DNA of 64,000 bases, taken from Cyanophora paradoxa (Eukaryota; Glaucocystophyceae; Cyanophorales; Cyanophoraceae). Made by a program: the position numbers and the translations under genes. Positions 1 through 10,940 of this stretch are shown one piece after another. Location of the stretch: NCBI GenBank assembly GCA_004431415.1, contig QPMI01000507.1, positions 186,001 to 250,000 of the forward strand, given 5' to 3'. The notes beneath the pieces are model-generated. The model searched no databases. It saw only the letters and a program-made list of their open reading frames with translations, and was not told the DNA's origin. The first letter of the stretch is position 1; each line of letters begins with the position of its first letter.

Positions 1-28
1 AATATATTATGGCTCGAAGAACACTGGC

Positions 29-250
29 CTACGCGGCCGAGGAGCAAGGGAAGGTGTACATCTGCACGAATCCGTTGGATCCATCGGCATTGGAGTATCG
101 AAAAATCGGCCCCTCGAGCTCCCCCTCAGCTAGCGCTTCCTGCAAGAGCTCTGCAAGCCTGTTGAAAGTTTCGAAATCAAAGAAAAGTTCGTCCTGGCCA
201 GCGCCCTCCTCTTGGTCATAATTATAATCTGGCCAGCGTCCCTGCGACAT
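29..250 (-). CDS. Small acidic hypothetical protein (73 aa)
   Basis: An ATG-to-TAG frame of 73 codons at the left edge. The first 48 residues are acidic and glutamine-rich (for example DELFFDFETF and a helix rich in L, A and E), while the tail is neutral. The composition looks like a real polypeptide rather than a GC-frame shadow, but I recognise no family. It could be the first exon of a minus-strand gene continuing beyond the window. It diverges from the CD36-type gene that begins at 1313. No promoter or splice site was confirmed. Confidence 0.3.
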   Translation of the reverse strand: MSQGRWPDYNYDQEEGAGQDELFFDFETFNRLAELLQEALAEGELEGPIFRYSNADGSNGFVQMYTFPCSSAA

Positions 251-1183
251 GGGTCGACGTCAAGGGAGAAGAAGCGCGCGCGACGCTAGCGCTTGCTTTC
301 GGCTGCAGGGGTCGGAAACGGACCGTACCTGCCACAAGAGGGCGGCCGCAGCGAGGCCAGGAGGCGGGATTCGAAGGGCGTGCACGGGCGTCAGAATGGA
401 GCGCGCGGGTGCCTGCGCATGCACACGCAGAAAACAAAACCATTCGGACGCGTACGTGGTGGGGCAGACTGTAAAAATGTAGATAAATTAAATGAAGCCA
501 TTTAAATCAAATGCGCACCCCGAGAAGCTTCGGCAGGCGTGAAAGCGCCATGGCCAGCGCTGTCGCCGCGGGACGCCGCGGTTCCTTGCAATTGCCCTCA
601 TGCATATGATCAGTCTCGCTCCCGATCGCTCGCTGCGGCGCCGGCGCCCTGGCCATGGCAATATTAATTAGGCATGTGCGCAGCAGACGCATGCATGCGC
701 ACATGTACTCCTGGGCATAGAAAATGGCGCCGGCACATGTACAAGAGACCGTCGCCACCGCGAGAACGCGGACGGCCGCCCTTGCCGCGGACGCGGGAGC
801 TTGGTGCACATCGATATTTGGGAAAATCTTGCGCAAGGCTCGATGTAGACGCTCAAACATCGCGGCTGACGTCGACGTCGACGCTGAGTTGCGGCTGAGC
901 TGCTGTGACAGGTCACGCTCGAAGCTGCTGTGACAGGTCACGGAGACGATACCGACGTTTCCAACGCTCTGGCGCTCGCGCTCGCAGCGAACGACGGCGC
1001 GCGGCAGATATCGATGTAGAAATTAAACTCGATATCGATGCCAACCGCCACAGGGTACGAGGTCCGATGGCTTCGTCCCCCCTCACAAAAAAAAACGCTT
1101 CGCGGCGGGCCAGAGCAGCGGCTGCGCCCCTCCCGCTCCCGCTCCAGCGCCGCTACGATGTCAGACGCTCTTGCACCGCCCGG
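251..1183. other. GC-rich intergenic region, no gene supported
   Basis: No convincing gene. Short frames here have arginine/alanine-rich shadow composition. A 17-base word TGCTGTGACAGGTCACG occurs at 901 and again at 926 (25-bp period, containing the palindrome TGACAGGTCA-like core). The stretch presumably holds the promoter of the CD36-type gene at 1313. Confidence 0.4.
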
Positions 1184-1312
1184 AGCATTCCCCAGCGCTC
1201 CGCGAGTCCGCGACCGCTGCAGAAGACACCGCCGATCCTCGAGCTCAGACAGGCCGCCCGCGACAGCCTTTTACGCGACCGGGATCAGAGATAAAGTAGC
1301 GGCGCGGCCAGC

Positions 1313-4213
1313 ATGACGGGGAAGCGCGAGCCGCTCTCGCGCAAGGCCTACTTGATCCGCCTCGCGGGCGGCGTCTCGGCGCTCGTCGTCGGTGCGCCGT
1401 GCCCCGCGCCCTCCGTCTGCAGCTGCTCGCCTCACGCATACGACGGGTCGCAGGGGCGGCGCTGGCGGTGGTGCTGGCGGTCGTCGCGGGCGTCGGGGTG
1501 CCGGCGGCGGTGCGCGAGGCGATGCTGCGCGAGATCCGCTTCACGGAGAAGGCCGGGAGCGCCTACGAAAGGTACCGCGCGCTCTTCCACCCCTCTGGCG
1601 CGCCTGACGGGGCGGCAGCTGGGCGGAGACGAAGGCAGGGGACGCGCCGGTGTACTTGAAGGTCCGCGCCGGCGCCGCGGGGCCGGGGTGGCGGGGGCGG
1701 ACACGGGGGGCGGCAGGTGTACGGTTTCAACGTGACGAACGCGGGGGAGGTGCTGGGGGCCGGGGCGCGGCCGGCGCTGCGGGAGGTGGGCCCCTACGTG
1801 TACCGCATGTGGAGCCGCAAGCTCGACGTCCGCTTCGAGGGCGACGCCGTCGCCTACAAGGACTGGACCCGCTTCGTCTTCGAGCCGTCCCTCTCCGCCG
1901 GGCCCGACTCCGACACCGTCACCGGTGCGCGCCCCGCGCCCCGCCCTCGCCCCGGGCCGGCGGCGAGGCCGGGGGCGGGCAGGGCCGAACATCGCGTACG
2001 CGGCGCTGCTCGCGAGCCCGCTGCTCGAGCGCGGCGAGCTCAGCCTCCGCGCCGCCCTCACCGCCGCCGCCATCGGCTCCCCGGTCCGCCCGCCCGCCCT
2101 CGCCCCGCGCCGCTGCGGGGCCGACGGGGCGGCAGGCGGGGCTCCCGAGCGGGGCGGCGCTGGCGCTCTTCTTCAACGCGGGGATGGACGCGCAGGCCGC
2201 CGCCGCCGCCGCCGCCAACGACACCCGCCTCGCCGCCTGTCCGCCCCGCCCGCCCGCCCCGCCGCCCCCGCCCCGCCCCGCCGCCGGCCGACGGGCCCCG
2301 CAGTCTTCGCCGCCGCCAAGCTTTCGCCCGCCACCGCCGACGGTGCGCGCCGCCCCCGGCGCGGTGCGGGGTGCTGGGCGAGGCTGAGGGGCGGGCAGGG
2401 GTGGTGGCGGCGCTCGGGGGCAAGGCGGAGGCGTACGGGTGGTTCGACGAGCGGGCGGGGGACGGGACGCACGCGGAGTTCGGGCGGGTGCTGGCGGCCC
2501 TCAACGCGAGCGCCCCGCAGGCCATCGCCCTCCACGCCTTCTTCCGCGCCATGTACCGCACCCAGGCCCGCCCCCACGCCCCGCCCCGCCCCGGGCCGCC
2601 GCTGACGCCGCCGCAGATCGTGCCGTCGTTCGGGTACCGGGCGCCGGTGGAGGGCCAGATGCTGCTGGTGACGCGGCCGGTGCGGGAGTGGGTCTTCGGG
2701 TACCGGGACCCGCTGCTGGCGGCGGTGCTGGGGCCGTCGCTGGGGGCGGCTGCGGCGGAGGCGGCGGCGTTCGTGGCGCTGCAGCGCAACGCCTCCGACG
2801 AGGCCGCCTTCCGCGCCTCCCCCGACGCCCGCGACGCCGCCTTCGACACCGGCGCCCGCCGTCCGCCCGCCCGCCCCGCCCCGCCCCCGCCCGCCGGCGC
2901 TCACGCCGGGCCGCAGACGTCGGGCGGGTGCGGCTGATGCGGCGCTTCCGGGGCGGGGAGTGCGTGCCGCAGGCGGGCGGGGCGTGCGTGCCGGTGGGCG
3001 GCCACGCGCTCGGCTCGTTCGCGCCGGAGTGGGCGGCGGAGGGGCGCGGGGCGGCAGCGGAGCGCCTCGCCACCTTCGACCCCTTCTACGAGCGCCCCCG
3101 CAACTTCTGCCGCGCCGCCGGCGAGGTCCACCCTCCCGCCCCTCCCCACCCCGCCCCGCCCCGCCCCGCCCCGCCGACGCCGGCGGCCCGCAGGAGCGGC
3201 TGCACGGGATGCTGCCCCTGTACCCCTTCGAGCCGTGCCCCGACGCCGGCCCCTCTCTCCCGTGCGCCCCCCCGCGCCCGTCGCCCGCCGTCGTCGCGCA
3301 ACGCTGGGGGGCGGGGCAGGGTGGCGGGGCTGGGGGCGGTGCCCGGGGCGGACATGAGCGCCAAGTACGGGGCGCCGGTGGTCTTCACGGCGCCGCACTT
3401 CTGCGGGGCGCCGGCCCTCGCCGCCGCCGTCGCCGGCCTGGCGTGCGAGCCGCGGCGGCACGGGAGCCGCCTCGGGGTGGAGCCGCGCACGGGCCTGGCG
3501 ATGGAGGCGCGGCTCGCCGTGCAGGGGAACGTGGCGCTGGCGCGGGCGGCCCTCGCCGCGGATCCCGCGGGGACCCTCTCGCCGGCCGCCCTCGAGGCGC
3601 TCTTCGGGCGGCCCCCGCGCTCCTCCTCCCCGGCCTCTGGCTCCAGCTCGCCGCCCGCGCCGGCCCCGCGCAGGCGCCCCCGCCGCCCCCCGCCCCCGCC
3701 CCGCGCGGCTGACGGGGCGGCAGGTGGCGGACTTTGTGGCGGCGACGGAGGCGGCGGGGGCGCTGCAGGCCGGCCTCTACGCCGCCGCCGGCTGCGCGGG
3801 GGCGCCCTCCTCCTCCTCGGCGCCCTCCTCCTCGCTTCCGCCCTCCGCCGGCCCCCGGCGCCCCGCCCCGCCCCCGTCCACCCGCTCGCCCCCGCCAAGG
3901 CCCCGCCGGCCGCCGCCGAGGGAGAGCCCGAGGGGCGCGTCGTCGTCCACACGCTCGCCCCCGCCAAGGCCCCGCCGGCGGCCCCCGCGGGGAGCCCGAG
4001 GGGCGCGTCGTCGTCCGCACGCCCGCCCCGCCGCAGGGCGCGCCCCGCCCGCCCCCGAAGCTCGTCCCCGTCGCCGGCGCGCCCCCCGCGAAGAGCGCGG
4101 GGGAGGGGCCGGGGGAGGCGGAGGGGGCGCGGCTCTTCGTGCGGGCGCTGGGCCCCGTGGAGGAGGCGGGCCCCGCCGCCCCCGCCGAGCTCACCCTCGC
4201 CGACCTCCCCTAG
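1313..4213 (+). CDS. CD36/LIMP-2 family class B scavenger receptor (copy 1, multi-exon)
   Basis: CD36-family proteins are membrane glycoproteins with two transmembrane helices at the ends and a large ectodomain that binds lipoproteins, lipids or particles. Here the ATG at 1313 starts a short exon. A GT-AG intron near 1391-1451 leads into the N-terminal membrane helix (GAALAVVLAVVAGVG). Family signatures follow: EKAGSAYER, YGFNVTNAGEVL, the ALREVGPYVYRMW block, WVFGYRDPLL, an acidic FDPFYERPRNFC segment, APVVFTAPHFCGA, then LGVEPRTGLAMEARLAVQGN, and a second helix near 3790-3850 (ALLLLGALLL-type). A proline-rich tail ends ELTLADLP and the TAG at 4211. Several short GC-rich introns ending in GGGGCGGCAG break the frame, so exact exon limits are inferred. 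A near-identical copy lies at 10941-13782. Confidence 0.85.
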
Positions 4214-4673
4214 GCCCCAGGCGCCGCGGCACCCGCCTCTGATCATATAGCTAATGTATCGCTGATCATGAGAGCAAATATATAATTCTCCCTTGCTGAA
4301 ATCACTGTGCGCATGCTGAGTGCCATCCGATGATCTCCCATACATGCTTTCAGCCTTCTCCCTAGGCCTTGAAATTGCATGCATGCATTCCTTGCATGAA
4401 GAAGAGCGCTAGAGATAGAGCGGGCCGGGCCCGGGGGGATTTATAATTAAATTAGCGCCTTTGGGAAACGCGGGGAGTCCCGGCCCGGCGGCCCCCAAGT
4501 GCAAAAGCGATCGCGCCGCGCACTCAATTGCAAGCCCCCTGCAGCTGAACCGGTGCGACATGCGCATGCGCATGCGCATGCGCGCGTCGCTGCGCTATGA
4601 TTCATTGCAGAAGTTCGAGGCTCGCGCCTGAACCTTCGAGTTCGATTTCGCGCAGAGCGCCCATCGCCGCGAC

Positions 4674-6557
4674 ATGGACATGTACATTTCTTCCAGCGTC
4701 GACGTCCGCGCGCCCGGAGCTGCGGTACTCTCAAGCCAGCCGCTATTTGTAAGCTTTGCGGGAATTTCCGCATGCACAGCGAGCTCCATGCACGTGGGGC
4801 CGGCTCGCCCATTTTCCGCGTCGCGATCGACGACGACAGCGCCGCGGCCGCAGCTCAGCGCGCGCGCGGACGTGCGCGCTCACACCGCCAGAACTCGAAG
4901 CTTCTCAGGCCTAGGGCTGAAACTCTTCGACATCAATCGCCCAGCATGCGCAGCACCGCTGAAGATTTTCGCGGCTGCCGGCGCTAGCGCTGATGGCTTC
5001 GAGATCAACCCCTCGAGCCCGCAATCGCCTGATCCAAAGCAGCTGCGGGCGTCGTCGTTTATCGACATCGACGCGGCGGCATTCGCCGCGCCCGTCATGC
5101 CGCCGGACGACTTCCTGGAATGGCTGCGATGGCTTGCCGCCTTCACGGGCGCGGATGATGTCGACGTCAGCGCCGACCCTGGGCGGTTCGCTGTATTAAT
5201 CGCAATTATGCGATTTTCCCTTGCTTCTGTTTCTGAGAAAGGCGAATTTTCGCGCATGCGCAGGGCCTTCTCGAAGCAGGAAGTGAAGACGCTTCTGCAG
5301 CGCGTTGAGAAGGCTGTCGTCACCAAGCGCATCGAGCAGGCGATCGCGGACGCCAGTGAGCGTGAGCACTATTTAATTTCCGCTGACACTGTGTGACAAG
5401 TGAGCGAAGCTTTAATTTTTTTATAATTTCGTATTGAATCATCGGCGTCGGGCAGATCGTGGGCGCCAGTATATCGATATCTACTTCAACATCCGGAAGC
5501 CCGATGCGGAGGATTTCGAGATCCTCGACATTCCTGTGGCTGATCATGACATCGACCGGCGCAAAGGCAAGTTCTCTAGATCTAGATCTACTAGTAGATC
5601 GATACCTCGAGTTCGATCCGGATACGTATACGGTATTTAACATATATGTATGCGAACGAATTGCATGAATTTAAAATTGTCCGTCGCAGGACTCGCTTCG
5701 GCCACTACGGCCCCGGGCTCGAAAGCCGCTGCTGAGATCGAGAGTTCGAAGAAGCCACCGCTCGGCTTCAGCTTCAGCTACTCCGTGCAGAACGCGAACC
5801 CAATCGCCGACGCCCTCGCCGACGCCGTCGAGCTCCTCGCCCGAGAGGCGGCCCTGGCCCCCGCGGCCGCGGCCGGCGCCGTCGTTGGCTCCCGCGGGCT
5901 CGAAGATCCGGACCTCCCGGGGAGCCTCGAGGCGGAGCTCCGCGCCCTCTACCGCCGCGCCGATCTCCTCGCAGCGAGTTTCACACAGGAGGGCCTGCTT
6001 CAGCAGCTCCGCCCCAAGCTCTCCTTTGCCAATCGCTACGTCCGCCCTTGTCAAATGTTTCGAATTCGATTCTTGCATCCTATAGCTAGCTATGAATTTC
6101 TCGCGATTGAGAGCTCGAGCCTTGATTGCAGGGCGACACTCTGGTGATGAGTTTCCAAGTCGACAGCAACAAGGTGTACTTCTCTAAGCGGGGTAATCAA
6201 AAAGAAGAATTTAAAAATTGCTGCGGGCTCGCTGTAATATAGTGCCGCCGATGACGGTCACGCCAGGCGAGGACGGCGGACGTTTCACGCCCCTCGAGGT
6301 GGCTGCCGTGCTGCGGTTCTACGCCCTCCTCAAGTGCTCCGTGAGCCCACCTCCGGATCCGTGGCCAGCTTGAATTTCTCGAGCTTTGAACCCGATCGAC
6401 GTCTCCTGCCGCCGTTCGCGATCGATGTCGCCTCACAGCGCGGCAGAAGGATGATGCGGAAGAGGCGGCGGCGATCCGAATCGAGCCGAAGATGCGGGGC
6501 CGCCTGCACCCGGACCTCCGCGCCCTCCTCGACGACCTCAAGCGCGCCCCCGCCTAG
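4674..6557 (+). CDS. Unknown multi-exon protein (copy 1)
   Basis: Not a family I recognise. The first exon starts at ATG 4674 (MDMYISSSVDV) and runs to about 5390. It has a low-complexity, possibly targeting, N-terminus and then an acidic helical part (PPDDFLEWLRWLAAFTGADD, KTLLQRVEKAVVTKRIEQAI). Further exons follow at about 5455-5568, 5690-6045 (AAAAGAVVGSRGLEDPD, LEAELRALYRRADLLAASF), 6131-6230 (GDTLVMSFQVDSNKVYFSKR), 6250-6340 (FTPLEVAAVLRFYALLKC) and 6425-6557 (RGRLHPDLRALLDDLKRAP, TAG at 6555). Introns consist of short palindromic words (GAATTC, GCATGC, TAGCTA), and one donor after 5568 may be GC rather than GT. It lies about 460 bp downstream of the CD36-type gene and is duplicated with it. 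Confidence 0.6.
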
Positions 6558-6960
6558 GACTGCGAATTCGAATCGATATCGCAACTGGCTTCCAGCTGCA
6601 ACATCCGCCCAATCGGCAATCGACATTGAGCTGATCCCGAAATTGTAAATAGAAATCATTGATATTGTGAAAATAAATCATTGAATTCATATATGTGATC
6701 AATCCGCATGCATATGAGACTGCATTTTACAAACTGGGCGCATTATATTAGCTACGCACACTCGCAATCGGCTATAGCTTAGCTTACAACTCTCAACTCT
6801 CAGGGAGGATTATCAGAACTCGAAGCTTAAGAGACTCGGCATATGTGCGCTTAAGCTTGCATATGCATGCATATGCATGCATGATCATGATCATGAGGCC
6901 CAAGCTTAAGCCAGGCGTGCAGCCGAAGTTCGGTGAGGGGAAAGGGAATGAAAAGAAGAA

Positions 6961-7250
6961 ATGATCGAAGATAATGATGGCACCATAGCAATATATATAG
7001 CGGCTAGCTATAGCGCCAGATCCCGTTCATCCCTCGTGCGGTGGGGGGGGCCGTGTCTGACCAAATTATAATTAATGCACGTGCACATGTCGACGTCGAC
7101 GTTGGAGATTACAATTGACTATAGCTACCGTGCTACTTACCAGTAATTGATAATAACTACCGTAGTGCCGTCTCTATAGGATTGGAGTACGTGTGAGTGA
7201 AATTAAAAAGCCTTCCGCAGTGCGCATGCCGGCGCCGTCCCCTCGTGCAC
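6961..7250. other. Intergenic, no gene seen
   Basis: Mixed-composition spacer between the convergent unknown gene and the PPR gene. It contains an 8-G run near 7043 and short palindromes such as GTCGACGTCGAC. No coding signal, RNA gene or clear regulatory site is visible. Confidence 0.4.
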
Positions 7251-9826
7251 TTAGCTTGCGAGGGCGAGGAGCTTTTTTAGTTTGGAGCTCTCCACCCGCG
7301 CGCCAGGATGCTTGTCAAGGACCTCCTTCAGTGCCCGCGCCGCCCGCGCTGCCGCGGGGTCCGTCTGCGATATCGATGTGCGCCACTCGAAGTCTAAAAC
7401 TCCATCCACCATGACATTCTGCGCATGCACCAGATCTGGATTTAAGATTCGCGTGCGATGTAGATCGAGATCTAGAGCACTTAAAAAAATTGTTTTAAAG
7501 TTGGGCGGGGGGGCCGCATTGGGCAGTATACACCGTGGGCGGCGGAGCCCCCACCCCTCCCGAAAGCTTAAGCTCTGTTTCTGATCAGCTCATGATCAAT
7601 CCGGGGCGATCCTTACCCAGACATCATCAGTGATCTTTCCCTTCGGCGCCAGATTCTGGTCAAGCAGCAGCTGGTTCACCCGTTGAACCGCCTCGACAGG
7701 GCGCCCTGCCTTGAAATATGCTTTCGCCAGCGTTGCAAGCAGCTGCGTATGCAAATTTAAATGGAATTCATGCTCCTGCGAACGCGAGTTCAGGTTCAGG
7801 TTCAACGCACTTCTGATTTTGAGTTCAGGTTCAGGCTCTTCAGAAGTTTCGGATCTTGGAGCATCTCGAAGGCCTCGTCGAGCGCCTTGCAATGAGAGAG
7901 CGCCTGGAAGCACATTATGCACAAATTATATATACGACGCAAAGAAATCGGCACAGTGCACCTTGATACAACCGCAGACGAAATTCGATTTATCGCGTAA
8001 TTTGGATAGCCCTCCATGACTTCCATTTTGCAGTGCATTCAAAAGGTTCTTGATGTTTGCGACGCCCTTACGCTCTGACCCCGAATGTCGCGAGTAATAC
8101 TCTGAACGACGATTAGGATCCGGAGTTGCTGATCATGAAATTAAAAGGCATAGGGCGTAGGGACCGAACCGAAGATGCAAGAGAATGCTCGACCATTCAA
8201 CTGAACCTCTCCTTCTTCGGATGCGCTGAGGATCTCCTGGATGATCTGCTGAGCGTCATGAAATCTGATAGTTCTTTCGAAAGCCTGCAACAAACAGGTT
8301 AAAGGAAGTCAAGCATGCAGAAGTCAAGATACTGGAGCACGTCGACGATTGCGACGAAAGTTGCGGGATCGACGAGAAGACGGCCTTCCGGCATCATCGC
8401 TCGAGCGACTCCAAGCATTTGCAGAAGTTTATCAGCGTGTATATACGTAACCTTCGCTGCCCCGGAAGTCTCAGAGCGATTTTATGAATATAATAATATA
8501 AATAAAGCAAATCATCAGTACTAGTCGTGGGCACTTTGGGGCGTACGCACCGACGGGCTTGATATAGGCTCCGAACACAACAGGTGTGGCGTAGCCCTCC
8601 CGCTTGGCTTCCTTCAGCCATTCCAACGCGCGCTTCGGATCATGGTGCCACAGATTTGAAGGATTCGCGAAGTGGTGGATCTGGGACGTCCGTCAACGAG
8701 CTATGATATAAGCTGACAATCAGAGCTAGACTGTGCATCCAGAAATTAAAACGTACCATTATAGAATAGGACTCTTCATTGAACTGGAGGCCTGCATCTT
8801 TCATCTCTCTCCGCAACAGCCGGATAACGGCGACAATGCTCGCTTCGAGTATTTCGAAATCCGATCGGCGAGCTCCTAGGCCTTCGATCAGGTCTAGCGC
8901 CGCTGCAGCCTCCTTGGGGCACGCGAGGCACAGCTTGATGTATGCATCTGTGAAATGTCGAACGTTAACAAGCTCAAGATCAAGCACTGTGCATGCAACA
9001 TGCGCACGTAAAGAAATCCGATCACGCTGTACGCCCAGTTCCGGCATCAGATCCCAGAAACGTTGCCCGTATTCGAATTTCCAGCTGCATCTCTGCTTTT
9101 TTGTGCAGGCGTCTATGAGAGCGCTGAAAGAAGCGCTGCTGACAGGAACTCCGTCCTCTTTGCATTGAAGGAGGATTTTCTCTGCACTCTCCAGAGTGTC
9201 CTTGCGGCCCGTTTTCGCATACGATTGCAGCCGGGCACGAAACTGAAGTACTAGTTAGATATTTAAACCTCAAGCGATTCGAATGCGAAATAGCACCTTT
9301 GCATCGATATCCCCCGTACCGCGAGCGTTGCGTTTACTGACACGCGTACGCGACCCGCGCTTAAACGTATACATAGACTCTTCGCTATCGTATACTTCTG
9401 TGGGATCGATGTGGAACTTCATGTCGATCGGGCGATCTGTAGAATTTAAATTAACCTCCGGTCAGCCTGCTAGCTGCAAATATGCTGCACATGCATATGC
9501 ACGCGTGACGCACCTCGGCCGGTTTCGGGCTCTTCGTTTCCGCTGTGCTTGCCGTCTCCACCGTCGACGTCATGATCAGCGTTGTCCCCATGGCCACCGG
9601 TAGCATGGCCACCGTATGGATCCGTCGACGCGAAAAGCGGAATCGATATCGTAGGCGAAGGAAGCAGCTGCCGTACTTGTGCGCGTGCTGATTTCGACAG
9701 GCCGAATCGGGAGGACCCGGAGAAGGTCCGAGAACGGCGCAATCGCAGCTGAAAGCCAGCGTTGACGTTGACGTCTTCGAATTCGTGCGTGTACGCGTCT
9801 TGGCCATGGAATCTGCGCATACGCAA
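7251..9826 (-). CDS. Pentatricopeptide-repeat (PPR) protein, multi-exon
   Basis: PPR proteins bind RNA, usually in mitochondria or plastids, through repeats of about 35 residues forming two helices. Read on the minus strand, the exons are approximately 9826-9514 (N-terminus, ending EEPETGRG before a GTGCGT donor), 9245-8985 (RARLQSYAKTGRKDTLESAE and FSALIDACTKKQ), 8950-8755 (DAYIKLCLACPKEAAAALD and GLQFNEESYSIMV), 8660-8530 (WLKEAKREGYATPVVFGAYI), 8445-8345, 8285-8165 (AQQIIQEILSASEEGEVQLN), about 8030-7830, 7745-7612 (LLATLAKAYFKAGRPVEAVQ) and a last exon about 7410-7251 ending SKLKKLLALAS then TAA. The helix-turn-helix spacing and the conserved A, Y and G positions fit PPR or TPR repeats. 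Exon borders are inferred. It sits on the opposite strand, between the two tandem copies. Confidence 0.65.
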
Positions 9827-9829
9827 GTG

Positions 9830-10810
9830 GTAGTTTTAAAATTTAATTTATGATCACAATCTATATAGCTAGTGCACAGGCTAGCTATATAGGCGTAGTC
9901 TCTCAAAAACAAATAGCTATATAGGCGACCGGCGCAAAATTAAAGTGCCTGCGCATGCCCCGGCCCGGCGCCCGGCACGCGTACGCACAAGATCGACATC
10001 GATGCTCTAGATCTCAATCGAGATCGCGAGCTCGCGCTGATCATGAAGCTCAATTGCGATTGCAAGGGGTCGCGTTGCAACTGATCAAGAGATCGAGATT
10101 GACCGGCTAGCGCTGCATGCGCAGAGCTGGAACGCGGTCCCAGTGATACAGAGTGATACCTGCGAATCATTCAATTGTGCGCAATGTGTCGACGTGCTCG
10201 CCGACTCAGCGGCGAGTCGCGGATCGCAGCGATCGCGACCGGCGCTGACCGCGGTCGGTTGCAATTATATAATTAATTATATTGTTTATATAATTAATTT
10301 TGGGGAGAGCGTCGGCGTACGTGTCGGCCGCGGCCGCGGGGCCGCGCGGCGATTGACGGCGCGCGCATGAAGACGCCGAATTCGAAGCCTCGAGAAAACT
10401 CAAGCTCGAGGCCGGCGCCGAGACCGCGGCTGGCGCCTGCGAGTTGTACATGCCATATGCATGTGATCAGCGCGCGCGCGCGCGCGGCCGCCCGCGCGGA
10501 ACACGTGGACGCGAGCCTCGCACGGAGTCGCACCTGGCCATGGCCTGGCCAACAGCTGGCCACGTGCACGAACGCCGCCATCGTGACAGGCGCCGTCACG
10601 CTCGAAGCTCAGCCGACGATGCCGCTGCGCCGAACTCGATGTTGAGGGAGCTCCGACGCTCGCGTGCGCGGCGGCTGGCGAACTTCGCGCCCGACAGCCA
10701 CGTGCACAGGGTAATGAATTTGCCGGCTTGCTTTCGTACCCCCCTCAAAACAACCGTGTCGGGGCTTCCGATGGCAGGCGCTGCGATGGCAGGCGCTCCC
10801 GCGCAGCTCG
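9830..10810. other. Intergenic between PPR gene and duplication copy 2
   Basis: No gene is supported. There are many six-base palindromes (GATCGC, AGATCT, GCTAGC), an AT-rich patch at 10263-10300 built from TATAATTAATTATA words, and GC dinucleotide runs at 10470-10500. The open frames here are arginine/alanine-rich shadows. Confidence 0.4.
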
Positions 10811-10940
10811 GCGCATTCCCCAGCGCTCCGCGAGTCCGCGACCGCTGCAGAAGACACCGCCGATCCTCGAGCTCAGACAGGCCGCCCGCGACAGCCTTTT
10901 ACGCGACCGGGATCAGAGATAGAGCATCGGCGCGGCCATC

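Larger units (their letters stand above)
1184..6960. repeat. Tandem duplication, copy 1 (pair with 10811-16460)
   Basis: From the block beginning CATTCCCCAGCGCTCCGCGA the sequence matches 10811 onward through the CD36-type gene, the unknown gene and the 3' flank (shared AGACTCGGTAT, GCATGCATGATCA and GAGGCCCA words near 6830-6900 and 16315-16415). The offset is about 9.6 kb. The CD36 part, introns included, is nearly identical between copies, whereas the downstream gene and its introns differ by many short insertions. The duplication unit includes two complete genes and is separated by a PPR gene. Confidence 0.85.

Noticed and set aside
1432-4384. Long minus-strand frames across the CD36-type gene (for example 3086-4384)
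   Set aside because: High GC keeps all frames open; their content is R/A/P/G-rich shadow sequence and the plus strand carries clear CD36 motifs.
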